64,000 nt of DNA from Atopobium massiliense (lineage in GTDB: Bacteria > Actinomycetota > Coriobacteriia > Coriobacteriales > Atopobiaceae). A program made the translations under genes and the position numbers. Positions within the stretch are counted from its first letter, which is position 1; each line of letters starts with the position of its first letter. Positions 19,096 to 28,471 of the stretch are shown here, in pieces. The stretch is from NCBI GenBank assembly GCA_900343135.1, contig OPYK01000009.1, positions 1-64,000 of the forward strand. Reading direction: 5' to 3'. Under the pieces are notes generated by a model that was not told where the DNA came from, searched no databases, and saw nothing but the letters and a program-made list of their open reading frames with translations.

Positions 19096-20160
19096 TTATT
19101 GCGCACCCATCGAACGTTTAATTTTTTGTGCAATTTTATCGGCAAGCGATTGTTGCGTGCGACGGTCGCTTCCCCAAAATACGAGCGCCGCCATATCCGG
19201 ACCTGTATGCACGCCTAACACCGCCGATACCTGCGTACGAACAATTGTTAAACGCTCGCAACCCTTAATTTTGCGAATTTCTTTTTCGAGCCAATCGGTG
19301 TCTTTTTCGCAATCAGACGAAGCAAGCGCCATGGGCAGCGACGTGTCAAAGGCATATTGCTCAGCAAACGACTGCAACATAGCACGCAGCGCTTTTTTTC
19401 GGCCACGGCACATGCCACTTAAGGTAAGCGCGCCATTAAGGTCGTAGGAAAGCACGGGTTTAATGTTGAGTTTGCCGCCCACACTTGCAGCCGCAGGTGG
19501 AATACGACCGCCTGCTGCAAGCGCATTAAAGTTTTCGAGCGTAAAGAAACCGTGCAAAAAGTAACGTGCATCGCGCGCCCATTCGTAGAGCTCACGCGCT
19601 GTAAGGCCAAGAGAAGCTTGGTTGGCAACTTCCATAGCAAGAAGTGCGCCGGCAGCAGAATCGCAGCGGTTGTCGAGCACGTATAACTCAAAATTGGGGT
19701 ATTCGTCGTGAATCATACTTTGTGCACGACGAGCAGAATCGATAGACGACGAAAGTCCTGCAGATAACCCCATATAAAGCGTAGGCGTACCAACCTCGGC
19801 AGCACGCTTGAACACTTCATAGTACTTGCCCGGCGTTACCGCAGCTGTAGTGTAGTGCACCGTTGGGTTTTTACGCATGTGCTCATAAAACTCATGCGAT
19901 GAAATTGATTGCCACATGTCGTCTTCGTGCTCAACGCCGCGGTCGTCAATGTACGAAAAATTGATAACTTCAAAACCCAGGCGCTTAACGGTGGCGACTG
20001 GTATGTCCGACGTAGAATCAACAATAATATGCACGTTTTCGGACTGATTATAATCGAGCGCCTTAAAATCGCTGGTACTATCACTGTTAACAGCCACGCC
20101 AGCGGGCATCGCGGTAGCGTGTTGCAAAACACTATCGCATGCGCCTTGTTGATTATTCAT
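19096..20160 (-). CDS. DegV-family fatty-acid-binding protein
   Basis: 354 residues. DegV proteins bind a fatty acid and, in Gram-positives, act as FakB with a FakA kinase to make acyl-phosphate. Family features: VHIIVDSTSDIP near the N-terminus, VHYTTAAVTPGKYYEVF, YMGLSAGLSSSIDSARRA and AGGRIPPAAASVGGKLNIKPVL. The start is the ATG at 20160 with GAAGGATG upstream; the open frame's 56 extra residues are Cys-rich and unlike the family. The first 50 residues before the DegV core are variable. No fakA is in the window. Confidence 0.92.
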   Translation of the reverse strand: MNNQQGACDSVLQHATAMPAGVAVNSDSTSDFKALDYNQSENVHIIVDSTSDIPVATVKRLGFEVINFSYIDDRGVEHEDDMWQSISSHEFYEHMRKNPTVHYTTAAVTPGKYYEVFKRAAEVGTPTLYMGLSAGLSSSIDSARRAQSMIHDEYPNFELYVLDNRCDSAAGALLAMEVANQASLGLTARELYEWARDARYFLHGFFTLENFNALAAGGRIPPAAASVGGKLNIKPVLSYDLNGALTLSGMCRGRKKALRAMLQSFAEQYAFDTSLPMALASSDCEKDTDWLEKEIRKIKGCERLTIVRTQVSAVLGVHTGPDMAALVFWGSDRRTQQSLADKIAQKIKRSMGAQ

Positions 20161-20350
20161 GTAAACATCCTTCGAACACAGGTAAGGCGCTGGCGCAGCG
20201 GCTGCACAAAAGATGCCACGCACGATGCGTGAGTGGATACACATACCTGCCGCACCTGGCACGAAGCCGCACACGAGCGGTGCACAGCCAGCGCACATAC
20301 ACAAAGCATAATGGTGCAGCAGGTACAACCAACAAACAGGCGCGCCTTAC

Positions 20351-20926
20351 TTATTCTTCAGTTTCTAACTTAGGCTTAATGATACCGTATCCGCCGTTGT
20401 GACGATGATAAACCACATTAATTAAGCCCGTTGTAGCATTTTCAAACACATAAAAGTCATGACCAATAAGGTCGGTTTGCACCAGCGCTTCTTCTTCGGT
20501 CATGGGGCGCAAGTCTACATATTTCTCACGAACAAGCAGTTCGTCGTCATCGCGATTTTCAATAAGATCGCCCAAATTTGACGTTTGCGCAGCTACTAGA
20601 GGTGCTTGCGAACGCTGTTTTTTGTCGATGATACGCGTTTTATACTTGCGCAGCTGACGCGTAACTTTTGCTGCCGCATCGTCGATTGCAGCGTACATAT
20701 CGTCGGAGCTTGCTTCAACACGCACAACGTTATCGCGCACATACACGGTAACTTCACACGTTTTACGCTCAGGATTTGAATGGTATTTATCTACTCGAAG
20801 AACAACGTCGCATGTCATAGGAGAAATATCAAATACCGTAAGTGCATCTCCTATTTTTGCTTGCACACGCTCGCGCAACGCGTCGCTTACAGAGACCTTA
20901 CGACCTGAGATTTTAATGTCTTGCAT
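20351..20926 (-). CDS. hpf: Ribosome hibernation promoting factor, long form
   Basis: 191 residues. The N-terminal domain (MQDIKISGRKVSVSDALRERVQAKI) binds the 30S decoding centre. After a linker, the C-terminal domain (MTEEEALVQTDLIGHDFYVF...GYGIIKPK) is the dimerisation module that makes 100S ribosomes in bacteria with long HPF. The start follows a GAGAGGAG ribosome site; five upstream residues in the open frame are not used. It stands alone between degV and an ABC binding protein. Confidence 0.95.
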   Translation of the reverse strand: MQDIKISGRKVSVSDALRERVQAKIGDALTVFDISPMTCDVVLRVDKYHSNPERKTCEVTVYVRDNVVRVEASSDDMYAAIDDAAAKVTRQLRKYKTRIIDKKQRSQAPLVAAQTSNLGDLIENRDDDELLVREKYVDLRPMTEEEALVQTDLIGHDFYVFENATTGLINVVYHRHNGGYGIIKPKLETEE

Positions 20927-21047
20927 AGTTGCTCCTCTCATACGGTAATGGTCTTATTGCAATACTACTGTAGTTATACCCAAACCGCATAGGTAAATAT
21001 CGTAAACGGTATATGCAGCGCCGTATACGTACGATTGTGTGCGTTAC

Positions 21048-22097
21048 TTATAAGTGAACAGCGTTTTGTCCGGGATCCGATGAGCTGCCGTTTTGCGCAG
21101 ATGTATTGGTGGCATTAGGCGAGCTATTAGGCGAGCTATTAGGCGTTGTCGAAGACGAACTTGAACCTGAACTTGAACTTGGGCTGCTCAGCGACGTTGA
21201 TGGCGAAGATACTGTTACGCCTTTAATAAGGCTGCTCGAAGAAATAGCAAAAGTTGGCCCCAACCAGCGTGCTCGAATAAGATCGTATACACCATTCGAC
21301 TGCACTTGTGACACAACATTGCTCAGCGCTGCTTGCAAAGTAGTATTTTTAGCGGCAACAGCAATACCCGTGCTAATGGGCTTTTCGAGCGTGCCTACGC
21401 AATTAATGCCATCGGAATATTTACTTAAATATGCACCTGCGTATGCTTCACACAATACGTAGTCAACTTCGCCCTGTGCAAGCTTGTCGAATGCTTCGTT
21501 GAGGTTAGTGCACGACACTTCCATCATGGAAATAGACGTTTTTTTAAGCGCAAGTTCCGAAAGCGAACCTTTTTGTAAGGCAACGCGCTTGCCTGTAAGG
21601 TCAGTTGCCTGAATGGGACCTGTTTTACCTTTTGCAAACAGCGCGGCAGCCGATTCGGCATAATTGCCAATAACTTTTGCGGTGGTTGTTTCGCCCGCTT
21701 TTGCATTAAAGACAACGTCGCAGGTTTTGCCCAACGAACGGCCAACATCGGATACTTCAACAAACTTAATTTGCAAACCAAGAGCATCGGCCAGTGTGTA
21801 CGCATAGTCGATGTCAAAGCCGGTAAGCTCGGATGACGACGAAGATGAGCTCATAACAAAAGGTGCCGTAATAGTATTGCGTTTAACACCTACGGTAAGA
21901 ATAGAGCTCGAAAGCAAGCATGAATTATCGAGTTTTGGAACGAGATCTTTACGTGCTTGCGCTTGCGCTTGCGAAACGGTAGGCGAATTAAACGAAGGGA
22001 GTGAATCGGCTGTAGGTAACGAACAACCTGCTAACACCATCATTGTTGAACACAACACACCACATGCTGCTTTCTGAAAGCCTTCGGGCACTTTCAT
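21048..22097 (-). CDS. Orphan amino-acid-type ABC substrate-binding lipoprotein
   Basis: 349 residues. A lipoprotein signal ends in VLAGC with Cys 25. The body is a family-3 solute-binding protein: LTVGVKRNTITAPFV, LTGFDIDYAYTLADALGL, GKRVALQKGSLSE and GIAVAAKN. These usually carry polar amino acids to an ABC permease, but no permease or ATPase gene is adjacent. After the domain comes a ~50-residue tail rich in Ser, Pro and Asn, unusual for the family and possibly a wall-spanning or flexible segment. The ATG at 22097 follows AAAAGGAG. It could be a sensor or share a permease encoded elsewhere. Confidence 0.87.
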   Translation of the reverse strand: MKVPEGFQKAACGVLCSTMMVLAGCSLPTADSLPSFNSPTVSQAQAQARKDLVPKLDNSCLLSSSILTVGVKRNTITAPFVMSSSSSSSELTGFDIDYAYTLADALGLQIKFVEVSDVGRSLGKTCDVVFNAKAGETTTAKVIGNYAESAAALFAKGKTGPIQATDLTGKRVALQKGSLSELALKKTSISMMEVSCTNLNEAFDKLAQGEVDYVLCEAYAGAYLSKYSDGINCVGTLEKPISTGIAVAAKNTTLQAALSNVVSQVQSNGVYDLIRARWLGPTFAISSSSLIKGVTVSSPSTSLSSPSSSSGSSSSSTTPNSSPNSSPNATNTSAQNGSSSDPGQNAVHL

Positions 22098-22470
22098 AAA
22101 CGCTCCTTTTGCTACGGTATGCAATACATGCTCTTATCTAGCTGACCTGGTATTTGACCCCACACTCGCATACTGGAACTGTTGCTGCGGCGCACGTATG
22201 CGCTCATACTATTGGTTCTCTCGCCTGCAAGACCCTATGTCTTTTATGTTTAACAAGCGGTATGACTTACTCCTAGGACGAGCCATGCTCGCGCATATGC
22301 GCACATACACGCTTACGTGGATCCTTTTGACCTCGTCTGCCATGGACTAGAGCCTATAAAAACGAGTACGCTAATACTGTTGGATAAACTCGCAACCACA
22401 AACCTAGATAAGAATAGTAACAGTATACCAGCTTATACTGTGGTGCAACAGCTAAATGCGGCAAAACAAC
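22098..22470. other. Long noncoding region, possibly a structured leader
   Basis: 373 bases between comF and the binding-protein gene, both on the minus strand. The region has several short inverted repeats, such as CGAG-CCATG-CTCG and GCGCATATGCGC at about 22281-22302, and CTCGT paired with ACGAG at about 22334-22365. I found no match to TPP, cobalamin, lysine, glycine, T-box, tmRNA, SRP or RNase P signatures. It may be a long 5' leader or an independent small RNA. Confidence 0.35.
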
Positions 22471-23496
22471 CTACCACACACGCGTAAGCGTAAAGCTGCA
22501 TACCGATGCTGCGCCCGCTTCATGCAGCGCGCGAGCAGCTTCGATAACACTCGCACCGGTAGTGAGCGTGTCGTCGAGCACAAGCATATGCTTTTGTTGA
22601 ATAGATTCGGGCTGCACCACAAGCATACTATGAGCCAAATTACTCATGCGTTGCTGCTTGTTGAGCGCACGCTGATCGGCAGCATACGGCCGCGCAAGTG
22701 CATCGATATAAGGAATGTTGAGCACAGCTGCAAAAAGGCGTGCTACAAGCTCCATATGATCAAAACCGCGGTGCGTATACGCAGCTTTTGTAGCAGGCAC
22801 AAAACACACGCCGTCAAAGCCGGGTGAGTTTGCAATGCTCACTGATGCAGCTGCGAGCGTGGACGCAGGCACATCCTGCTGGGATAGCTCCTGCGACGCA
22901 CACGGCGCTTCCGACACATCCGATACATCTGGCACACCAGTCGCACCCGGCGGCGGATGTGCGATGTATGCTTCAAAATAAACCACCATAAGCGCAGCTA
23001 TATAGGGTGCAAGGCGCGTGTCAAGTCCATCTTTATAGGTAGTAATAAATCGCTTAGCAAACGATGCATACTCAAGCACGCTCCAGCTTGCACCCTGTCC
23101 ATACACAGCCGTGCGCTCCCACGCCTCGCCATGAACTCCGCAGCAAAGCCAGCCAAACGGCGCGCCGCGCACACGACACGCAAACGCAGCTTGTATCCAC
23201 GGCAACGCATAAAAACACTGCTCACAACAAAAGGTGTGAGGAGCTCCGCAGCCAAGACAAAGTGGAAGCGCACACAGCTCTTCGGCCATATGCACAACCC
23301 AGGAAAGCGACATACGTGACGCTATATGCGCAGGTAATGATTGTTGTTTGAGAGGGGTATATGTGCTCACAGCACATGCAGAAGGCACATTAAAAAGCGC
23401 CATACATCGGGCAAGCACGCTAGTAAAATAGCCATACGTACAGGGACTTTTGCGAGAAGAAACAAAAGAGTTATCCACAATAACACCTATATGCAC
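22471..23496 (-). CDS. comF: ComF-family phosphoribosyltransferase-like protein
   Basis: 341 residues, longer than usual ComF (about 220-250). It has the Cys cluster CLGCGAPHTFCCEQC near residue 80 and a PRPP-binding MLVLDDTLTTGASVIEAA near the C-terminus, the two marks of ComF. The family is linked to DNA uptake; no other competence gene is near. The open frame begins at GTG 23496 with a weak ribosome site. The first 55 residues before the Cys cluster have no family counterpart I can name, so a later start is possible. Confidence 0.85.
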   Translation of the reverse strand: MHIGVIVDNSFVSSRKSPCTYGYFTSVLARCMALFNVPSACAVSTYTPLKQQSLPAHIASRMSLSWVVHMAEELCALPLCLGCGAPHTFCCEQCFYALPWIQAAFACRVRGAPFGWLCCGVHGEAWERTAVYGQGASWSVLEYASFAKRFITTYKDGLDTRLAPYIAALMVVYFEAYIAHPPPGATGVPDVSDVSEAPCASQELSQQDVPASTLAAASVSIANSPGFDGVCFVPATKAAYTHRGFDHMELVARLFAAVLNIPYIDALARPYAADQRALNKQQRMSNLAHSMLVVQPESIQQKHMLVLDDTLTTGASVIEAARALHEAGAASVCSFTLTRVW

Positions 23497-23605
23497 GTTA
23501 GCCCAACATGCACCTTAAGTGTACCAGAAACGCCGCGACTACGCGAGCACAAATGTTCGAAACATAGCAATGATAGTTGGAGTGTTCCCTCTGGTGGTTT
23601 ACCAG

Positions 23606-24424
23606 CTACAGCACAAATTTTTCGATAACTTCTGCCACGCCGCCCTCGTCGTTGGTAGCATGTGTTACATAATTTGCCATACGTTTATAGGCATCGCCGC
23701 CGTTTGCCATGCACACACCAAGCCCCGCTTCGCGTATCATTTCGGCATCGTTGTCAGAATCGCCAATAGCAATAACATCGTGCATATCAATGCCCAAATA
23801 CGCAGCTAACCGCGACAATCCCGATGCTTTTGAAACACCTTTGGCATTAAATTCAAGGTAGCGATCCGAAGAAAACGTGGTATCGAGCGCAGTTGCAATG
23901 GGCGGCATTGTTTTGGCAATCGTGTGCAAATAATCAAGACTAAGATTCATATATAAAATTTTAACGAGGTGCGTGCCTTTGAGAAATTCGATTGAGCGCT
24001 GCGTTGTGGCAACCGACGGAATGTGAAGCGCGTCGAACACTTCTTGATCAGCATCGTTAAGGGGCGTTGTCCAAATGGTGTTGAGGGTGTATAAATGCAC
24101 ATCTACTGTGCCTAGCTCGCAGCCATACTGCCAGATGGCATTGCAATCGTCCCACGATACACCATCTTCAAGCGCACAGATGCGATTGTGATAGTTTTCG
24201 GTTATACACGCGCCGTTAAATGACACTGAATATGTGTGTTTACGCTGGTACATGCCAAGTTCATAGAGCACATCCTGCATAATGTTAAAACTACGCCCGC
24301 TGCAGGGCACCACGTACACGCCTTGCTCCATTGCGCGCGCAATGGCACGCCTGTTGCGCTCGGGCACATGATGATCGCTTCCAAGCAGCGTTTCGTCTAA
24401 ATCGAGTGCAATAAGCTTGTACAT
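23606..24424 (-). CDS. Cof-type HAD-superfamily phosphatase
   Basis: 272 residues. Motif I LIALDLDETLLG supplies the nucleophile Asp; motif IV VIAIGDSDNDAEMI binds Mg2+. The large alpha/beta cap between them is type IIB, as in Cof/YidA sugar-phosphate and flavin-precursor phosphatases. The substrate cannot be read. The ATG at 24424 follows GCGAGGAG, and the domain begins at its first residues (MYKLIALDLDE). The 48 upstream residues in the open frame are dropped. Confidence 0.93.
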   Translation of the reverse strand: MYKLIALDLDETLLGSDHHVPERNRRAIARAMEQGVYVVPCSGRSFNIMQDVLYELGMYQRKHTYSVSFNGACITENYHNRICALEDGVSWDDCNAIWQYGCELGTVDVHLYTLNTIWTTPLNDADQEVFDALHIPSVATTQRSIEFLKGTHLVKILYMNLSLDYLHTIAKTMPPIATALDTTFSSDRYLEFNAKGVSKASGLSRLAAYLGIDMHDVIAIGDSDNDAEMIREAGLGVCMANGGDAYKRMANYVTHATNDEGGVAEVIEKFVL

Positions 24425-24568
24425 AAAACTCCTCGCGTATACATCGCTTTCAGTGAGTGGCAATCGGGCATGTGTGTCTGTACAGTATCGGTACAGTATT
24501 ACAGTAGCTGCGGCAGGCGCAACCCACAATATACCAGGCACTAACATGCTCAAACTGGTAATAACCAC

Positions 24569-25645
24569 TTACTCAGTATACGACGCGCGCATAGTTTCAT
24601 CATTGGGCACAAATAAATGGCAAGAATTTTTCCATAATGCACGATACACCGATTCTGCAGGTAGTGCAGGTGTTTTACGCACGTCAGCCAGCGCTGCCGC
24701 GGTAAACACAACGTAAGCCGGCTCGCACTCCTCGCCCCGCAGAGGAACGGGTGCCATATAAGGCGCATCGGTTTCAACAACCATCTGGCAGGGCGGACAC
24801 GCGCGCAGTGCATCACGCACATACCCCGCAGAAGCAAACGTAGATACACCACCAAACGCAATGGTACATCCCCGCTCAACAAACGGCTGCATGACATCAT
24901 ACGTAGAGGTAAAACAGTGCAAAATGCAGCCAGCTTGTGGAATACCAATTTCGTCGATAACATCGAGTGCACACATGTGAGCATGAGCGCCAGTATCGTT
25001 TACGTTGTCGCGAATGTGAAGCTCAACCGGAAGATTATACTCGCGCGCACACGCAAGCTGCCAGCGCAAGGCATGCACTTGCTCGCGCAAAGGACAGGTG
25101 TTATAGGGACCTTCATCAATACCAATCTCGCCAATGCCAACCACATGCGGGCTCTCACACATAGCTTCGATGGTTTGTTTTATGCAAGGAGAAAGCGAGG
25201 CTGCGTTATAGGGATGCACACCCACCATAGCAAATACGTGCGAAAATAGCATGTCCGCATAGGGTGCACGGTAGGGCGCGCGAACGTCTGCTGTAGGTTT
25301 CTGCACAGGCGCGTACGAACCTGCTTGCACAGAAGCCACAATCTGCCGCGCGTCTTCGCAGTTGCGCTCTATCCACGACGAAATTGCGCCAGCCGACGTA
25401 AAGCCATGCGCAGCATCTTCCACAGGATCTATGGGATTTACAATCATGCCAACATGAGCAAACGCTGCACGTGCAAGCGCTGAAGCAGGCGTTATCGCAG
25501 ATAGGCAGTGCATATGCGTGTGCGTATCGCACACGGGTGCACATGCACGGATAGGCGCAGGCGCGATGACAGATGCATGCTTGGTGCCAAAAAGCGTGCC
25601 ATCGCTGTACAAACACGCAGCTTGAGTAAGGTTTTTATCGTGCAT
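24569..25645 (-). CDS. tatD: TatD-family metal-dependent hydrolase
   Basis: 358 residues, longer than the usual ~260, with an insertion near residues 60-130. Metal-ligand motifs are DTHTHMH, GIGEIGIDEGPY, ELHIRD, LHCFTS and VETDAPYMAP. TatD enzymes are cytoplasmic nucleases. Start ATG has the TAAAGGAG site, and it lies one base from the rsmA stop, giving a translationally coupled metG-rsmA-tatD operon, a gene order common in Gram-positives. Confidence 0.92.
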   Translation of the reverse strand: MHDKNLTQAACLYSDGTLFGTKHASVIAPAPIRACAPVCDTHTHMHCLSAITPASALARAAFAHVGMIVNPIDPVEDAAHGFTSAGAISSWIERNCEDARQIVASVQAGSYAPVQKPTADVRAPYRAPYADMLFSHVFAMVGVHPYNAASLSPCIKQTIEAMCESPHVVGIGEIGIDEGPYNTCPLREQVHALRWQLACAREYNLPVELHIRDNVNDTGAHAHMCALDVIDEIGIPQAGCILHCFTSTYDVMQPFVERGCTIAFGGVSTFASAGYVRDALRACPPCQMVVETDAPYMAPVPLRGEECEPAYVVFTAAALADVRKTPALPAESVYRALWKNSCHLFVPNDETMRASYTE

Positions 25646-25646
25646 A

Positions 25647-26684
25647 CTACTCCTTTAGCGCGCGACCACCTAGCGAGAAGGAATCAAGCGCACCGTGAGT
25701 CTGAAGATGTGTGTACAGCTCAACAAATTGCGTAGCATGGAGCACTTCGGCTCGAATAGCTGGAGCAAGCTGCATATCACATAAACACGCGCGCGTGATA
25801 TCGGGCGCAATGCCGGCAGCACTCAAACAATTGACGAGCGTTTTGCGGCGCTGCGCAAACGCTGCATCAATAAGCACGCACACACGACGGCGCAATTCAC
25901 CATCGCATACAAGATCTGCAGGCGCATGGCGCTGCAAGGCAATTACCTGCGACGTTACATGCGGCGCGGGCATAAAACTCGATGGCTTTACCACAAACGC
26001 TCCGGCAGGCGCGGCATACAACGCAAGTTTTGCAGAATAAGCGCCATACAGCTTATCGTGTGGTTTTGCCGCCATACGACACGCCACCTCCGACTGCACC
26101 ATAACCGTCATGCGTTCAAGCTGCGGCATGTCCTCAAAATATTGAAGCACAAGCGTGGCTGCAATTTGGTAGGGCAAGTTGGCAACAAGCGCTGCAGGCT
26201 GCGGTATATTCCGCGCCTTACAAAACGCCTGCAGCGATGCAGCATCTACACGCAGCGCATCGCTATGATACACGTGCATAGCGTTTGCATATAACGCGCA
26301 GGTAGAGGCAAGTACGTCGAGCAAATCGTCGTCTTTTTCGATAGCGATAAGCTGACAGTGTTGCTGCAAAAGTGCCAAGCTAAGCGTACCTATGCCAGGA
26401 CCAACCTCAAGCAGGGATGTGTGAGCGCACGGCTGTGCAAGTGCAAGAATTTTGCCGATAACAGCATCGTCCACCAAAAAATTTTGGCCAAGGCGATGCT
26501 TTGCATATAAACCGTGCTGCTCAAGCACGCGGCGCGTGGCGCGCGGATTGGCAAGCGGTGAAAACGGTGCCGCTGCAGCTACAGGTGTTGCTGCGGGTAC
26601 GTCCGCGGCTTCAGGTGCAGAGGGCAAAAACGCGGCACGCTCAACAGATTTTGCAGATAATGACTGGCGCGAGGTGTGCTTCAT
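25647..26684 (-). CDS. rsmA: 16S rRNA dimethyladenosine transferase
   Basis: 345 residues. RsmA (KsgA) dimethylates two adjacent adenines near the 3' end of 16S rRNA during 30S assembly. Signatures: KHRLGQNFLVDDAVI, the SAM-binding LLEVGPGIGTLSLALL and the catalytic VANLPYQIA. The N-terminal ~45 residues are an Ala/Pro-rich extension. Its start codon overlaps the metG stop, and tatD follows by one base. Confidence 0.96.
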   Translation of the reverse strand: MKHTSRQSLSAKSVERAAFLPSAPEAADVPAATPVAAAAPFSPLANPRATRRVLEQHGLYAKHRLGQNFLVDDAVIGKILALAQPCAHTSLLEVGPGIGTLSLALLQQHCQLIAIEKDDDLLDVLASTCALYANAMHVYHSDALRVDAASLQAFCKARNIPQPAALVANLPYQIAATLVLQYFEDMPQLERMTVMVQSEVACRMAAKPHDKLYGAYSAKLALYAAPAGAFVVKPSSFMPAPHVTSQVIALQRHAPADLVCDGELRRRVCVLIDAAFAQRRKTLVNCLSAAGIAPDITRACLCDMQLAPAIRAEVLHATQFVELYTHLQTHGALDSFSLGGRALKE

Positions 26685-28372
26685 TAGTTTTTGGTGTCGA
26701 TTCTAGGGAAGAGCGGCGCGTCACACACAACGGCGCACGGTGCCGAAAGTCCGCCCCAAGCACAGAGCTTTTCGAGAATAAGATCGATGCTCAGGCAACT
26801 GTTAAGAATTTCGGCTTCTGGCTCCAATCCCATACGGCACAAAACTTCGTGCGACGTGTGCGGCATGATTGGTGCCAACAGGTGCGCAGCGATACGAATC
26901 GATTCGAGCAAATTAAGCATAATACGTGCAAGCTGCTGTGCATCCTTGTCATTAGTGGCTGCCGTTTTTGCAAGCGTCCAGGGTGCCATGTCTTCGATGT
27001 AGTGATTTGCCGCGTGAATGAGCTTCATAACAGCCTGTTTTGCATCAGCATAGCGCATCTGTTCCATTGCAGCAGAATACTCTGCAAACAACCCGTCATC
27101 AACAATATCGCGCAGCACATTGTGCTCATCGTGCCAGCCGTCAAAAATTGCGGGCGTTTGTCCATCAAAATACTTAGCACACATCGAAAGCGTGCGCGAA
27201 ACCAAATTACCCCAGCTATTGGCAAGGTCGGCGTTATATACCTGCTTCATACGGTCGAAAGAAATAGCAGAATCTTCACCGTGAATAACATCGCACATAA
27301 AGTAGTAGCGATACCCATCAATGCCAAGCAAGTCGATAACCTCTTGCGGTGCAATAGCGTTACCACGCGATTTCGACATTTTCTCGGCATTGCCCGTTTC
27401 GCTGTTGCGTACCGTTAAAAAGCCGTGCGCAAATACGTGCTCGGGCAGCGCTTCGTTAATTGCCATAAGCATAGCCGGCCAAATAATACAGTGAAAACGA
27501 ATGATGTCCTTGCCCACAACATGGCACTGAGCAGGCCATCTAAAGGCAAATTGGTTTTTGCGGATGGGGTCATCTTCGCCGTAAAACACCGACGTCATGT
27601 AGTTGAGAAGTGCATCAAACCACACGTAGGTAACGTGTTTCGTATCAAACGGTACCGGAATGCCCCAATCAAAACTCGTACGGCTTACCGACAAATCCTG
27701 CAGGCCGCCCTCAACAAAACTGCGCACCTCGTTCATACGAAACGTTGGCTGCACAAAGTCGGGATGCTTGGCATACAGCTCAAGCAGCCTATCTTGGAAC
27801 GCCGAAAGCTTAAAGAAATACGACTCTTCTTCTACGCGCTTGAGCGGACGCTGGCAATCGGGGCACAGGTGCTCATCTGCGCTTTGATGTTCCTGTGCGG
27901 CATGGCTGAGCTGCGTGGGCGTAAAGTAGGTTTCGCACGGCAAACAATACCATCCGTCGTAGGTGCCCTTGTACAAATAGCCCGACTCACGCATACGATT
28001 CCACAGCGTTTGCACTGCTTTATACTGCCGAGGCTCAGTTGTGCGAATAAAATCGTCGTACGAAATATTAAGTGTTTTCCACAAATCCTTAAACAGAGGC
28101 GCTTGTGCATCGCACCACTCTTGCGGAGAGTAGCCGTGCTCCTGCGCCGCCTGCGCAACTTTTTCGCCGTGCTCGTCCATACCCGTTAAAAAGCGCACGT
28201 TATAGCCCATGCTCCGGCGATAGCGTGCCTGCACATCGCACAAAAGCGTGCAATACGCGGTGCCCAAGTGCGGAGCTGCGTTTACATAATAGATAGGCGT
28301 AGTAATGTAATACGACGGCTGATTAAATTCGGGCTGATGCTCGGTAATCATATCGCGAAATTCTTGTGACAT
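26684..28372 (-). CDS. metG: Methionyl-tRNA synthetase
   Basis: 562 residues, class I synthetase charging tRNA-Met. The HIGH-type motif is PHLGTA; the zinc knuckle includes CLPCETYF and CPDCQRPL; the KMSKS loop is KMSKSRGNA. The C-terminal EMAP/tRNA-binding domain of longer MetRS forms is absent, so it is the short form. The ATG at 28372 follows ATAGGAGCG; ten upstream residues are not used. First gene of the metG-rsmA-tatD operon. Confidence 0.97.
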   Translation of the reverse strand: MSQEFRDMITEHQPEFNQPSYYITTPIYYVNAAPHLGTAYCTLLCDVQARYRRSMGYNVRFLTGMDEHGEKVAQAAQEHGYSPQEWCDAQAPLFKDLWKTLNISYDDFIRTTEPRQYKAVQTLWNRMRESGYLYKGTYDGWYCLPCETYFTPTQLSHAAQEHQSADEHLCPDCQRPLKRVEEESYFFKLSAFQDRLLELYAKHPDFVQPTFRMNEVRSFVEGGLQDLSVSRTSFDWGIPVPFDTKHVTYVWFDALLNYMTSVFYGEDDPIRKNQFAFRWPAQCHVVGKDIIRFHCIIWPAMLMAINEALPEHVFAHGFLTVRNSETGNAEKMSKSRGNAIAPQEVIDLLGIDGYRYYFMCDVIHGEDSAISFDRMKQVYNADLANSWGNLVSRTLSMCAKYFDGQTPAIFDGWHDEHNVLRDIVDDGLFAEYSAAMEQMRYADAKQAVMKLIHAANHYIEDMAPWTLAKTAATNDKDAQQLARIMLNLLESIRIAAHLLAPIMPHTSHEVLCRMGLEPEAEILNSCLSIDLILEKLCAWGGLSAPCAVVCDAPLFPRIDTKN

Positions 28373-28471
28373 AAGCGCTCCTATTATGTAACGTACTAAC
28401 ACGGGTCAAACCAACCCACGGCAAAAATATCATACCTGCCTATTGTACTCTAGATTGCGAGCAGGCGCACA

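Noticed and set aside
22138-22180. SRP or tmRNA-like fragment (ACCAGGTCAG and GGGGTCAAATACC on the minus strand)
   Set aside because: The other conserved parts of either RNA, such as GGAAGGAAGCAGC or a tRNA-like acceptor, are absent.
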